A stretch of 64,000 nt of DNA from positions 61,545,493 through 61,609,492 of the forward strand of contig NC_080575.1 of the NCBI RefSeq assembly GCF_029962835.1. The letters run 5' to 3'. Position 1 is the stretch's first letter. Every line of letters begins with the position of its first letter. Of the stretch, positions 22,673 through 33,835 are shown one piece after another. The translations under genes and the position numbers were made by a program. Source of the DNA: Magnolia sinica (lineage: Eukaryota > Streptophyta > Magnoliopsida > Magnoliales > Magnoliaceae). The notes beneath the pieces are model-generated. The model was not told where the DNA came from. It was given only the letters and a program-made list of their open reading frames with translations, and did not search any database.

Positions 22673-25600
22673 CTGCAAATGATAATGTGCTTGTTTTATA
22701 AGAAAGCATTCTATTATCACCATCTAAAATAATGACATGAAATCGGTAGGGGTGAATGTAGAGTGGCTTTGAGAAATAGTCATCTTTATGACGAGTTTTC
22801 TATTGGTATGATCTGAGCAAATTGCCTTCGATTGTTGAAATATTGAACCATCTAGGGAATCGTGGTCGAACCAAATTATATTTCATGATTATGAACATGA
22901 TGCAAAACTTATGCGATGGATCGTCATGTGTCATACTTCGGTTGAATCTCTATCTTTGTCTAGGAATCACAGAGAAATTTATCTAATGTTGATGGCACTT
23001 CTTATTTGTTGTTTTTTTTTTTTTTTCTTCTAATTTCTTTTTAGGTGGTTGAGAGTCATTGCTAAGTGAGGACTCATTGCATTTGGAAAGTTGATAAGTT
23101 TAGGATATGGAATAATGATGTGGGGGTAAAATAAAGATGATAAGTTAGAACTGGCTGGTTGAATCATATTAGTAAGGAACTCTTTTTATAAAAGAATCTG
23201 GACAGATATGTTTTGTGTGGATTATGTGGTGTAGGGTATTAGGGGCAATGAGGAAAAAACAAAAAGAAAAAGAAAAAGAAAAGTCAGGATAGCAGGTTTG
23301 TAGAGAAGAAAAAATTAAAAAAAAAAAAAAAATCATTTATTGTTAAACATTTTCTTTTCTTCTTCTTCTTCTACTATTTTTCCCTTCTCTTCTAGATTTG
23401 AAGAACTCTATATGTGGTAGATATCAGAGCCTTGTTATTTGTATAGGAAAGATTGTTAGAGATAGCAGTTTGTAAGAGTTAGAGATAATGTGTGTATCTA
23501 TCTATTAGGTGCTCCCTCAGGACACCATATTATTGTATTAGGGTTAATCTTAATAAAACAATATCCGAGAGTGTATCAACGATATTTTCAATGTTTTAAA
23601 TATCGACGATATCAGCTGATATATCCTACAATATATCTTGTATCCCACCCGTGCGATACGAAACACATAGGTAGTGTCGATATATCCCACCCATTCGATC
23701 CAGTGAGCATTTTCAATTTTCGATCCATGTTTTTGTTGTAAATCAAGTTAAACTAGTGTCAAATGGTTACAAATCTATGATTCTTCATGTTTTCCATGAA
23801 AAATTATGGATTTGGAACTTCGATTTCAAGATATGGGGGAGATGGGTCAAGTTGCGGAAAATTGAGAAAAAATAAAATTTCTTAATTTCTTACAAATCAA
23901 TTGCAATCTTTGTATCCAAAAACAAAATTAAACATATATGTAACCTGATCGAGTGATTCTTCTTTTGCTTTTGAATGTATTGCTTGTGTTTCCATACATG
24001 TCTTCTTACATTTATAAATTATATGAATAGACTTTGAATATACTTCCATCAGTTGGAAAGAACATATATTAGGACCCCATACAAAGGAAACCCCTATTAC
24101 ATACATGTTTTTTTGTAATGTTTTGATTTCTAAATGTGTACTGATGTCTTTTTCAATGAAAACAATCCCTGAAGTTTCATTGAAAAATTCAACCAATTTC
24201 CCAATGTTCCCATGTTTCCCAACAACAATGATACATTATATGATACAACCTATATATTCCATGTGATAAACGATATTTATCCGTATCCCAAGGGTGCGAT
24301 ACATTACGTGATAACGATATTTAAAACATTGGATATTTCAATAGTAAATTTTTATTTCAATTTTTTATGGGCACATGGTTGTATGTAGTGTCCAATTTGT
24401 CATTGATAATATCTTGATATTATCGATATCGATTATCGATATCGCAGCTTACACGATATTGAGACCACAATCTATCATTTCCTTTCCACTTGTTAATGAT
24501 TTCTTGGTGAAATATCATGCATTGTTGATATTTTGCAATATCGATGGATGTTTGGATGGAAGGTTGGATGGTTAATAGGTCAGATGGGATGGTTGGACTG
24601 ATTTCTTACAACAACACATGCTTTTAAGGCCCCATTAAATGGAAACTTTTTATGAATGCATTCTTTTTACATTTTTGTTTTCTTTAATTTCTAAATATGC
24701 AAATATGTCCATTTTAACATCTCCTGAAGTTTCGCTGAAAATTCCATTGTTTTACCCATGTTTCCCTGCATTTCCGGTTATCAGCAATATTATCGGCGAT
24801 ATCGATATTGTTTCTGTATCCCTGGCCAGCGAAACTTGTAGCGATACCGATACTTCGAACACTGGTTAGGACCTTAGCCGAACCCCCCTCGTGGGCCCCA
24901 CATCACATGGGTACCGCCTCACACGAGTGGGGCCCCCCTTACATGAGCCACCCGCCTCACACGGGCCGCCCGCCCCGAGTGTGTCCCTACATCCCACAGG
25001 CTACCCCACTCGAGCCCGGTGTGAAAATGCCCCTGCATTACCAGGCCTGTTAGCACACATGTAGTACATGTCTATGGCCAATATAGCATCTACTAAATCT
25101 TCTCTAAATCTTGTTACGTTCTCAACCTTGAGCTTATCCATATCCCCATTGAGAAACAAAAATGTCAAAGTTTTGATGGCCGTTTCTCTATGTATGTTGC
25201 AGAAAATCCGAGCATCAGTTGGGCCTGATGGATATAAATGAGGCAGTCATGTGATGTCAAATATATATCTGAGAATCCAAAGGTCCTTAAATCTCTTGCT
25301 AGTGCTTGTAGATAAAACAGTCACATCGGCGATCACCAGCCTAACGGCATCTCCCTCATCTCTTAGGCATTTCAATGAATATCCATTGTGCCGCTCGCAT
25401 TGATCACAATGCAAAAAAGAGGAGAAATAATGAGCTCAAGGTGACTAGATAGTGAGATGGGGTAAGATAGGAATGTTGCTTCCTTTCGAGCTCACTAGCG
25501 CTGGCTGAAAGTGGAAAGACACTTTCTTCTAGAGAGAGAGGCTAGATGTAGGATGTCTGGTGTGGATTTTGTGTAGCAGAGAACAGAGAGGTGAGAGACA

Positions 25601-28600
25601 AGAAAAGAGAGAGACAGAGATTCAAGAGAGAGGGTTTGTGGATAATTTTATTGAATAGGATTTAATACCTGTTGAGTGTCTTTCTTCTTTCCTTTTCCTT
25701 CATTGCCTTCTTTCAACATGGGTTCCTATCGTTACCTCACAGAGTTCATTGCATTCTTCCGTGTTTTCCGACAATACATTGCAGAGAAAACTCTATGGCT
25801 GGCTGTTGAATTTCATTACTGTTTTTATTTTTCCTTGATAATTTTTCATGTCTTTTCGGATGCACAAATTGAGTTTAATGTATTCATTAGGACATTGATT
25901 TTCTTCTATTCTTTCACAGAATCCTCTGTTTTGGATCCTCAAAATGGAAGATAACCAAAAGCAGAAAAGTATTGGACTAGCATTCTACAACGGTTGTTGA
26001 GGTTGTTAAAAATCCCATATTAATAGAGCTTCTCTTAAATAGCAATCAAAACATTGGAGCCAATGATATACACATAAAAAAGAAATGACAGCATTTTTAT
26101 GGGAAAATTGAAACTAATTCAGTTGTCATTTTGGGGATATACATGCCAATTCTTGCATTCTTCTGTGTTTTCCCACAATTCATTGCAGAGAAAACTCTAT
26201 GGCTAGCTGTTGAATTTCATAACTATTTATTTTTCCTTGAAGTTTTCATGTCTTTTCAGGTGCACAAATTGAGTTTAATGTATTCATTAGGACATTGATT
26301 TTCTACTATTCTTTCACAGAATCCTCTGTTTTGGATTCCTCAAAAATGGAAGATAACCAAAAGCAGAAAAGTATTGGAATAGCATTCTACAATTGTTATT
26401 GAAAATCCCATATTAATAGAGCATCTCTTAAATAGCAATCAAAACATTGGAGCCAATGATAAACACTTCAAAGAAATGATAGCATTTTCATGGGTAAATT
26501 GAAAGTAATTCAGTAGTCATTTTGGGGGGATACATGCCAATTCTTGGCATGCCTCAATAACTCTTACCACTGGGGTCATGCAAGCTAGAGAGTCAAGGGC
26601 CGGTCCTATGAGAATTTTATTTGGTGGGCCTACATGATCAATGGCTCACATTGATCAAACCTATTGACTGTTGGATATTTGGGCTGAGCATACTGGGGGC
26701 CTTGTAAAGTTGTGATCGGTTCATACACATAACGGGTGGCGTGCTTTGACTCAACCATGTATCCAGAGTACTTCAGGTAGACATGGATTCTAGAGTATTT
26801 CAGTGAAACATGTTGCAAAGACATGGACTCCTATTTTTGAGAAGGAGTTGTGATAGGTTGAACTACTCCAGATTTCTTTTCTATAAATACAAGTATTAGG
26901 TCCCTAAACTACACGTACAAGAAAACCAATCATCCCATCTCAAGTTTCTAGAAGGATGGAAGGCGCGGAAGATCAAAGTACAACATCGTCATTGACTTCA
27001 ACAAGAATGGCTTCCATTCAGGTATATTGTTTTAATTAAGTGTGAAATTTGGAATTATCACAACAAGGATTGTTGGCTCAATGTATTCAATTGGATTTTC
27101 GAAAGACCCCTTTTGTTCTATTGTGTTTAGACATAGCAGGTCCCACACATTATTTTGGTTGTGTTTGGAAGCACGAGTGAATTGAATTGCAAACATTCAG
27201 TTTGATCAAAGATTAAATGGGAAAAACCACTCTTCCAAGATTTTTTCTATGCGGTATTTTTTTCTCCACTCTTCATAATACAGCGAGAGGTTCCAGTATA
27301 TCTCATCCTTTCAAAAAAGGGTCCTATGGGGCTCCTAGAGTGGTGGTCTTTGTCTGGTTAGTGGGAAGGACGGGAGTTCTAATGATGACAATCTCCAACG
27401 GAGATCCCTCATCCTTCCTAACAATTGCTTGATGTGTATGAGTGAAGAGGAATCTATCGACCACTTGTTTATTCATTGTTTCTTTGCTTGAGGGGTGTGG
27501 GACTGCTGCTTCGTGGCAATGAGGATGTCTTGGGTTATGCCGAAGTCAATAGAGGATCTCCTTTGGATGTGGCATGGGGGAGGACCGGGCAAAGATGGTA
27601 AAGTGATATGGAGGCTCCTTATCATGGCCATTTTTTGGGCAATTTGGAAGGAACAAAAGAATAGATGCTTCTCCAATAAGTGTTGCTCGATGAATGAAGT
27701 TATTGTAGGGTCAATTGGTTTCTGATGGAATGGGCCCCCCTTGTTTAGGTTCTTTTTATTGTGCCTGATTCTCTTTTTTCTTTCTTTTCTTTCCTTTGTA
27801 TTCTTTTCTCGTGTCAGCAGGTCTTCTAATAAATGTTGTTACATCTCAGGAAAAAAAGAAAAAAAAAAGAAAAGGAAAATGACTTAGATTTCAACATTTG
27901 CATTTATTCAACTCAAGTTTGAAGGTAATGAAATTCAATATCAAGCCCAGAATTCAATTCGGTTGCTAGTCACAATTTTGTTATTCCAGTTCTTCGACTA
28001 ATAATTGCAATCCAATTCGACACTCCATCCAAATGCAACTTTACCTTTGCTAGGTGAATAAGCAAATACCCTTTTTGTGCAAATACCTCTCTATGTTGGG
28101 GATTATATTCTCCACAGAGGCTTTACCTCTCTATGTTGGGGATTATATTCTCCATGGAGGGTTTCTAAATCAAATGCATGTAACTGCCCCCAAGAATCAT
28201 GGTGACCATCCACAACTATTGCCTCCGTATGATCATAGGAATGGTTAGGAGTTGGGACTTGTTCATACAATAACTTCTTCGGAAGAGAAATCTATGACTA
28301 ATTTGGAGCAACGATCTAATGAAAATTGTGGGAAGAGTTGCTGAAAATAGTTGCATGCCCACAGCAGAAACAATGATGTATTTAAGAGAGGAATAGAATG
28401 GAGAAAACATGAAAATGGTTTACACTAGTACCTCGATCCTCTTCATTTCCATTTCAGCTTTTCTTTCCTCATGATTTTCCCAGGCTTGTATCTTCACCTC
28501 TTCACGTTTATATCTGAATATATGCATTGCAGAAATTTAAGAGAAACATATTATGTAGTTTGGGGAATGGCCATCGAAGCTCAATGCTATAACAAATCTT

Positions 28601-30552
28601 CCCTTGCAAGGGCATTCTACAGATGAAGAAGAAATACAACTATTTTCTATCAGTTAAGCTAGAAATGTATTATAAGACACATTACAATTAGCCGACTAGC
28701 ATAGGCTGCAGCTGCAACTTGGTTTCAGGTCAACCTGAACCTAATTGACCCAACCCGAGTTCGTGTCAGGTTGGGTTAGGTTCAGGTTGGAAACGCCAAC
28801 TGGTTTGATATTGGGTTGAGTTCAGGTTGAGCAAATAGCCAAATACTGGCTGGGTTCAGTCAGGTTGGATCAGGTCAAGTATAGAGAAATTCTGGTTGGG
28901 CACCTTGGGTTGGAATTTGGGCCAGATCAGGTTGCGGGTTGGGTCCTATTGAGGTCAGGTTGGGCTCAGGTTGACCCTCAACCCAATCCAACCCGCCTGA
29001 GTTGCACCCCTAGCACAGACATATAAATATGAAACAAATACATGTCTATAGATCTTGCATACGATCTAAATTGCAAGACCATTAGACAGTAACACGTTAC
29101 ACTATGATTCTTGCATCGTTTCACGCATCCGTTTCTCCAATTAGTAATAATCTAAAAGCACAAATTACAGCCATTGATGCACGGAAGAACGTGCATGGTT
29201 ACTCCCAAACTAATTCATAATTGAAAATAACTTATATACAATGATGAGGTATTACATGCTGCTCAGTTGATGCCCACATTTGATACCCTTAGGTGTTCGT
29301 CTGTTGGACTACATCATGGGATGGACCACAGCCAAATATCTCCGGGATCAGATGATCCTATCCCTGAGATTGGTTGCCGGAAAATGGACAATTACAGTCC
29401 AATAGTCCATATTTATTTGAGGCCCAAATGACGATTACAACAATCTGATGGGGAGATTACTGTGATATCTCCAATCCACGATGGTGTCCACCAAGTGAAA
29501 AGCTTGGATCACCAGAAGGCAGTCCCTACATTTACAGTTTATTGGAGAAACCAAATTGCTCAATTGAAAATTGCGTATTTCCTCCACAGTGCATTGGAAA
29601 AATGTGAGTGCATACATGAGTTGCCAAATACTAGATCAGCTGCACTGCGTGTTTGTAAACTTACTTAAAGATGCATATGAAACGAGAAGGCCACTCAAGA
29701 ACCAAAGCAATTAGAAAGAAGAGAATGACGGACAGGCAAAGTACTAGTGAACCACCTTGCCATGTATTTTGTACGCTCGGCTTCATCCCAAGCAATAGCT
29801 CGGGTCTCCAGAGAATTGTGCTTTCTAGCTTGCTCTGAGCCATTCTTCTCAATCATGTTAGAAGCATCCAGCTCCTCTCTGGTTGACCATCCAGTCGAAC
29901 CTACCCCACCAAAAGGAATAGCCTCACTTCTACTCTCCAATGACCCAAGACCCATTTGGTAGCTCTCGAGCATCTGAGCTTGTTGATGGGACCTTTCAGG
30001 AGTGGATGACCTAGAAGAAATAGGACTCCTTATGGCTGGTGTTGTGGCTCTGCGTGGAGTGCCCGTTCTGGAAGGCTCTTGACTAGCAATGGGGGTCATC
30101 TCTGTCCCCATATCTCTCACAGAAACTGATCTCATTGCTGACAATGTATCTTCCAAAGGTTTATTGACCCAACAAAATGCCTCGTTACAGTCTACCTTCT
30201 TCATCTCCCCTTCATCTTGATTTATGATTTTTGGCCCACCGTCAAAACTGCTACAAGAATCCTTTCCCTTTGTGCGAATTGGACCGACCAGCCTTCTATC
30301 ATCCACATTAGTGTCCCAGGGCTTATTCTTCTCATGGCTTGAATCACTGCCACTAGATAAGTCGACTACCCACCTCTGGGCTTCATCCCACTTCGAAGGA
30401 GCCGGTTTGCTGACCGAACCCAAGACTTGTCGATGATGAGAACCCTTGTTCGTGCGGTTCCCATTGTGAAACTCAAAACTACAAGCATTGATGCTTGAAG
30501 TGTCCTGAATTGGTCTGTAATTGGAGCATCCCTTGTCCTCCACAGACCTCAT
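22463..30552 (-). CDS. Remorin family protein (C-terminal remorin domain), three coding exons
   Basis: Exons at 30552-29756, 28513-28432 and 22672-22463 join with GT-AG introns and keep frame, giving 362 residues. The N-terminal two thirds are Ser/Thr/Pro-rich and likely disordered, with SKPAPSKWDEAQRWVV near residue 47 and MGTEMTPIASQEPSRTGTP near 148, a hallmark of the long (group 5/6) remorins as I recall them. The C-terminal 110 residues form the remorin coiled coil (AWDEAERTKYMA, KIQAWENHEERKAEMEMKRI, KSRAQEKLANKLAATRR) and end ADYIRRTGHLQSS...SLCW. The terminal Cys-rich tail is the plasma-membrane anchor region in this family. Remorins are plant-specific scaffold proteins of membrane nanodomains. 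The ATG has an in-frame TGA 24 bases upstream. Transposons fill the long second intron. Confidence 0.93.
23589..24331. mobile_element. hAT-type MITE, 743 bp
   Basis: Perfect 17-bp terminal inverted repeat CAATGTTTTAAATATCG at both ends. Flanks GATATTTT (23581-23588) and GATATTTC (24332-24339) match at 7 of 8 positions, an 8-bp hAT-style duplication. No transposase inside. Ends and subterminal TATCG motifs resemble the hAT element at 43429-50611. Confidence 0.85.
24386..24864. mobile_element. Deleted relative of the hAT element at 43429
   Basis: From about 24596 to 24864 it matches the right end of the large hAT element (50336-50611), sharing TGATTTCTTAC, CATTAAATGGAAACTT, CATTTCCGGTTATC, CCAGCGAAACTTGTAGCGAT and the CGAACACTG terminus. 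The left end TAGTGTCCAATTTGTC is a poorer match and no 8-bp duplication is seen, so the left boundary is uncertain. Confidence 0.7.
24870..25055. other. GC-rich island in an AT-rich intron
   Basis: Rich in GGGCCCC, CCTCACACG and CCCGCC words, in sharp contrast to both sides. No coding signal I trust. It adjoins the hAT fragment end and the coding-like fragment at 25060. Confidence 0.55.
25060..25414 (-). pseudogene. Unrecognised coding-like fragment, one in-frame stop
   Basis: One minus-strand frame stays open for well over 100 codons except for a single TGA at 25249-25247. It reads HCDQCERHNGYSLKCLRDEG, then RFKDLWILRYIFDIT, stop, LPHLYPSGPTDARIFCNIH, and LKVENVTRFREDLVDAILAI. Composition is protein-like (mixed charged and hydrophobic residues), unlike chance frames around it. 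I do not recognise the family. It lies on the same strand as the remorin, inside intron 2, and could be a captured gene fragment or a retrocopy piece. No splice sites are assigned. Confidence 0.45.
25749..26550. repeat. 404-bp tandem duplication in remorin intron 2
   Basis: Copy 1 at 25749-26152 and copy 2 at 26153-about 26550 share long exact blocks, for example CATTGCAGAGAAAACTCTATG and ATAACCAAAAGCAGAAAAGT (first block truncated here), with small gaps such as loss of a GGTTGTTGA stretch in copy 2. No protein coding. Confidence 0.85.
27217..27884 (+). mobile_element. 5'-truncated LINE with zf-RVT domain
   Basis: Plus-strand text NTARGSSISHPFKK, RVVVFVWLVGRTGVL, then NCLMCMSEEESIDHLFIHC and later WRLLIMAIFWAIWKEQKNR is the zinc-binding C-terminal part (zf-RVT) of plant L1-type ORF2. 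Stops and a frame change are present. An A-rich tract at 27851-27884 marks the 3' end. Most of the element is missing at the 5' side, as is usual for LINE insertions. Orientation is opposite to the remorin gene. No target duplication was found. Confidence 0.8.
28084..28165. repeat. Short direct repeat, 50-bp period
   Basis: TACCTCTCTATGTTGGGGAT starts at 28084 and again at 28134, followed by ATATTCTCCA in both. Two copies. Confidence 0.8.
28432..28513 (-). CDS. Remorin coding exon 2
   Basis: 82 nt after acceptor TATTCAG, ending GGATCGAG before donor GTACTAG. Encodes the conserved YKREEVKIQAWENHEERKAE stretch of the remorin domain. It is too short to stand out as an ORF, and is found by family knowledge plus splice signals. 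Intron 1 is 1242 bases. Confidence 0.92.
28702..29012. mobile_element. Probable hAT-like MITE rich in GGTTGGGTT
   Basis: Right end GTTGCACCCCTA inverts to TAGGGGTGCAAC; left end TAGGCTGCAGCTGCAAC is a looser match. Inside are opposed CAGGTTGGGTT and AACCCAACCC runs, as in the MITE at 2333. No exact 8-bp duplication. Confidence 0.6.
29756..30552 (-). CDS. Remorin coding exon 1
   Basis: 797 nt from ATG at 30552. Ends ATGGCAAG followed by GTGGTT, a GT donor that splits an Arg codon after its second base. Frame continues open past the donor, so the exon end is chosen from the donor and from continuity of the remorin coiled coil into exon 2. Confidence 0.92.
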
Positions 30553-31501
30553 TTCTTGCTCTCTACAGAATTCTCAAACAAATCTAACTTTCTGATAAGC
30601 TTTTCGGAACGTGTATCTCACTCATATGATTTGATAAGCGAGTGGCAAGTCTTAATCCAAAATCTTGTACGACACCATGTTTTAGCTAAACATGGAATGA
30701 TAAGAAGAGAAAGTTGCAGAGGATAAATGGCTACTACGGCGGTTGTAGATCAGATCTAAAGAGAATTGAGAAAAACCCAAATCACAGTCCTAAAACATCT
30801 AAATTGATTGGCCATCACCGGATCTCTAATCAAACGTTTCTGCATGGACTGGGGCATAGAAGTTTTATCTTCATTGCAGAGCTGAGATGCACTCAAAAAC
30901 CTTTCAGTACCAAAAGAAAGAAAAATTCTTCTTCGCTGAAAGGACCCAAGCCAGATGGGATTTGCTGACCTAAACTACTGGAGAATGTCCTAACAATTGT
31001 CCTAAATTCTCTCAGAAAGATATAAAGTTCCTACTCAAATGAGACCCAAGTAACCATTTTTTTCCCCTATATTACAAAATCAAATGATTAAAATAAATCT
31101 CTATACCTATTACACACATAAAATAATAATAATAAAGAGAAGAAAAACAATCATAGTAAAATAAATAAACAACCAGATTAGTCACTAAATAGCTAATTAA
31201 AAAACTAATACCAAATGGGCTTTGCAGGGAATGATTATCTGCAAAGAATAAAACCATAAAACCACAGAAGCATGGATGTTGGTCAACTAGAGCACTAATC
31301 CCAGATGGGTTTTGCAGAAAATGCTTATATACAGAGAATAAAAGCATAAAAGCATGGATTTCTGAGATTTGCAGTATGAAAAAGGAGACCAAGAATCTAG
31401 ATCCATTGCATTAGAGTCCAATATAAATAAATAAATAAGCTGAAGGTGAGGGAGGAAAAAAATCTAACTAGTTGGTGTGGTAAAGATGTAAAAAGTAGTA
31501 C
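30553..31501. other. Upstream region of the remorin gene, no coding seen
   Basis: Likely holds remorin 5' UTR and, if the exon at 31502 is real, a leader intron. Several near-identical short words (TTTTGCAGG/GAATGATTATCTGC at about 31222 and TTTTGCAGAAAATGCTTATAT at 31310) mark a small local duplication of about 90 bases. Confidence 0.45.
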
Positions 31502-31640
31502 CTTGGAAAAGGAGCTTTTGCAAGAGCGAACAGATTGCAAAGCGCCTCAGAAACAGTCTTGGGAAGAGGTCGCAGATAAGTACCGAACAGACGCAACTGC
31601 CCAGTAACCGAGGTAACACCTCTCCCGTGTAACCCAAACT
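31502..31640 (-). other. Possible non-coding 5' exon of the remorin gene
   Basis: Minus-strand sequence is less AT-rich than its surroundings and ends CCAAG followed by GTACTAC, a good donor, about 950 bases upstream of the ATG. A spliced leader would fit. A cDNA is needed to confirm; it may equally be unrelated. Confidence 0.35.
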
Positions 31641-32545
31641 ACTCTGGGGCCACTACCATGTTTGTGTTATATCCACTCCGTCCATAGGTTTCATCCTAGT
31701 ATTTTAGGAATGAGCTTTTAAAAAAAAAAAAAAACAACGAAGGAGATCTAAAACTCAAGTGGGCGTTACGAGACACCCACCGTTGAAACCTTTCCTGGGC
31801 TGACTGTTATGCTTAGATTCCATCCCAATCATACATCATGCAAATGCACACTTTATTGTACACGTGAAACTCATATACCTCAATCCAAACCGTTAAAACT
31901 GTTGCATCCAATGTGGATGAGTCCTATTCGAAATTGATTGTAAATATGGTTAAACTGCTGTAGTATGAAAAGAAAATCTTGACCATCTAACACAACTGGT
32001 TTTTGGGTTATAGATAAGTTACAGTGAGGTCCATTGTCTTGAAGGTTCGGATTGATTCAAATGAATTTATGGTTAATGAGGGACGTGGATTTACTGCAAA
32101 AGCTTTTGCAGGAAGTTACTGTGCTAAGTTGGGCCCACTATGGTATTTGTGAGAAATCTATACGTTCATACTTTTTTTTTAGATCATTTTAAGACATGAG
32201 GCCAAAAATGAACTAGATTCAATACTTCAAGTAGACCTAAAACGTGAAGATTAAACAACCACATAAGTTTTGAATATGGCTAATATTTGCTTTTTCCATT
32301 CTCTCATAGGAGCGAGGTTACGAGCAACATGAATGGCACGTAAACATCACTCACAACCTAGGGAAGTTTCAATCGGTAGGGATTTCTATACCTACCTTTT
32401 CCTTTAACGTGGCCTCCTTGTGTCTTGTATCCGTTTCATTTTTGGTCTAAAGCTCTAAATTGATCTCACAAAACGGATGAAGGGTCAGATTTCTACAAAC
32501 AATCGCAGTGGGCCTACATAGGTTTCCACTGCAGGAACTTTACAA
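31640..32545. repeat. Two degraded GTGGGCCC-family MITE pieces
   Basis: 31640-31870 carries CCACTCCGTCCATAGG and CACCCACCGTTGAAACCTTT blocks. 32130-32545 carries TTGGGCCCACTATGG, GGCCAAAAATGAAC and a closing GCAGTGGGCCTAC block. A poly-A run lies at about 31717-31732. Confidence 0.55.
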
Positions 32546-32929
32546 AGGCAGGAAATCGGCGTTGAGTAGGCAAATTATTTACTTGCAGGCGTCCTGAGGA
32601 TAGCATAACTCCTATTTGAAAATGGCGTTGCCAACGGCTACTGTCTTAGCTGTCTAAAGAGACACGTGTACGAATGTGTTTTGGAAGACATGGTCATGTA
32701 CGGGAGCGGATTGGATACTGAACGCTTCAGTAGCCAAAACGCTACTGAAGTGATGTGGCAAAACGCCATTGCTGGATGCCAAGCGGCTGTTTCCTTTCAG
32801 TAAATACTCTTCCAACGGAGATCCGTTAGCTGATGTTTTCCCGTTTAGGCCGTGAACGCACTCGCCCAAGCACGGACGTGGATTTCCTGCCAAAAGACAT
32901 TCCAAGAAGTTTTTGGCGCTGGGAACCAG

Positions 32930-33310
32930 GTGGGGCCCACTATGATGTTTGTGAGAAATCCTACCCGTCCATCTGTTTTTTGAGTTCAAGTCAGACTTAA
33001 AGCCAAAAATGAACAGTTTCTAGAGCTCAAGTGGGTCAAAAAAGTGATGATTGAACTTTCACAGTTGAAATATTCGTCGGCCACAGAAGTTTTGAGTCAT
33101 GCTAATATTTTTTATTTCAGTTCATCCCAGTAGGAATGAAGTTATTAACGGTATGGATGGATTGTAAACATCACTGTCAAACCCAGGTAGATTTTAACTT
33201 TAAGAATTTCTAGATACGGTCCATTTTTTGCATCATGTCCTTAAATGAACTAAAAAAACGGATGGAAGGGAAATATTTCTCACAAACATCAGCCTGGGTT
33301 CCCATCGCAG
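32930..33310. repeat. MITE inside the Mutator-like element (first)
   Basis: Bounded by GGTGGGGCCCACTATGATG and an AGCCTGGGTTCCCA end, with the family GTTGAAATATTCGTCGGCC-type middle. Degraded. Confidence 0.55.
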
Positions 33311-33377
33311 GAAGAAATCTGCGTCTAGGAAAAAAAATGTAATGTGGAGTTTAACGGTACGTGGCCAAGGGAAGCAG

Positions 33378-33835
33378 ATTGCGTAAGTAAACTGTGTGGG
33401 ATCCACCGTGATTTATATATTTTATCTAATCTGTCTATCCATTTTATAAGATAATTTCAGGGCCTTAACTCAAAACCTAAGCATATAAAAAGCTAAAATC
33501 GACCACACCAAAGGAAACAGTGTGAATTGAATTTAGACCGTTGAAAATTTTTTGGGGGCCACAAAGTTTTGGATCAAGATTATATTTGTTTTTAACCTTC
33601 ATCCATGTTTTTTGATCCTTTGAACAGTTTGGATGAAAAATAAACATTACTGTGGGGCTGGAAAGGTTTCAACGGTGGAAATCATTATTTCCACTGTTTC
33701 CTGTGGTATGGTCCACTTGAGATTTTTACAAGCTTCAATTTTGGGCTCAACTGCTAAAATTAAATGGAAAAATAGATGGAAGGTGTGGATAAATCACATA
33801 AATTCACAGTGGACCCAACTGAATTTTCTCCGAAT
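33378..33835. repeat. MITE inside the Mutator-like element (second)
   Basis: Close relative of the element at 45162-45677: shares TCCACCGTGATTTATATATT near the left end, AACAGTGTGAATTGAAT in the middle and ATTCACAGTGGACCCAACT near the right end. Confidence 0.7.

Noticed and set aside
24386..24864. Complete second hAT element with target duplication
   Set aside because: The right end is clear but flanks GTTGTATG and GTTAGGAC do not match, so the left boundary is unproven.
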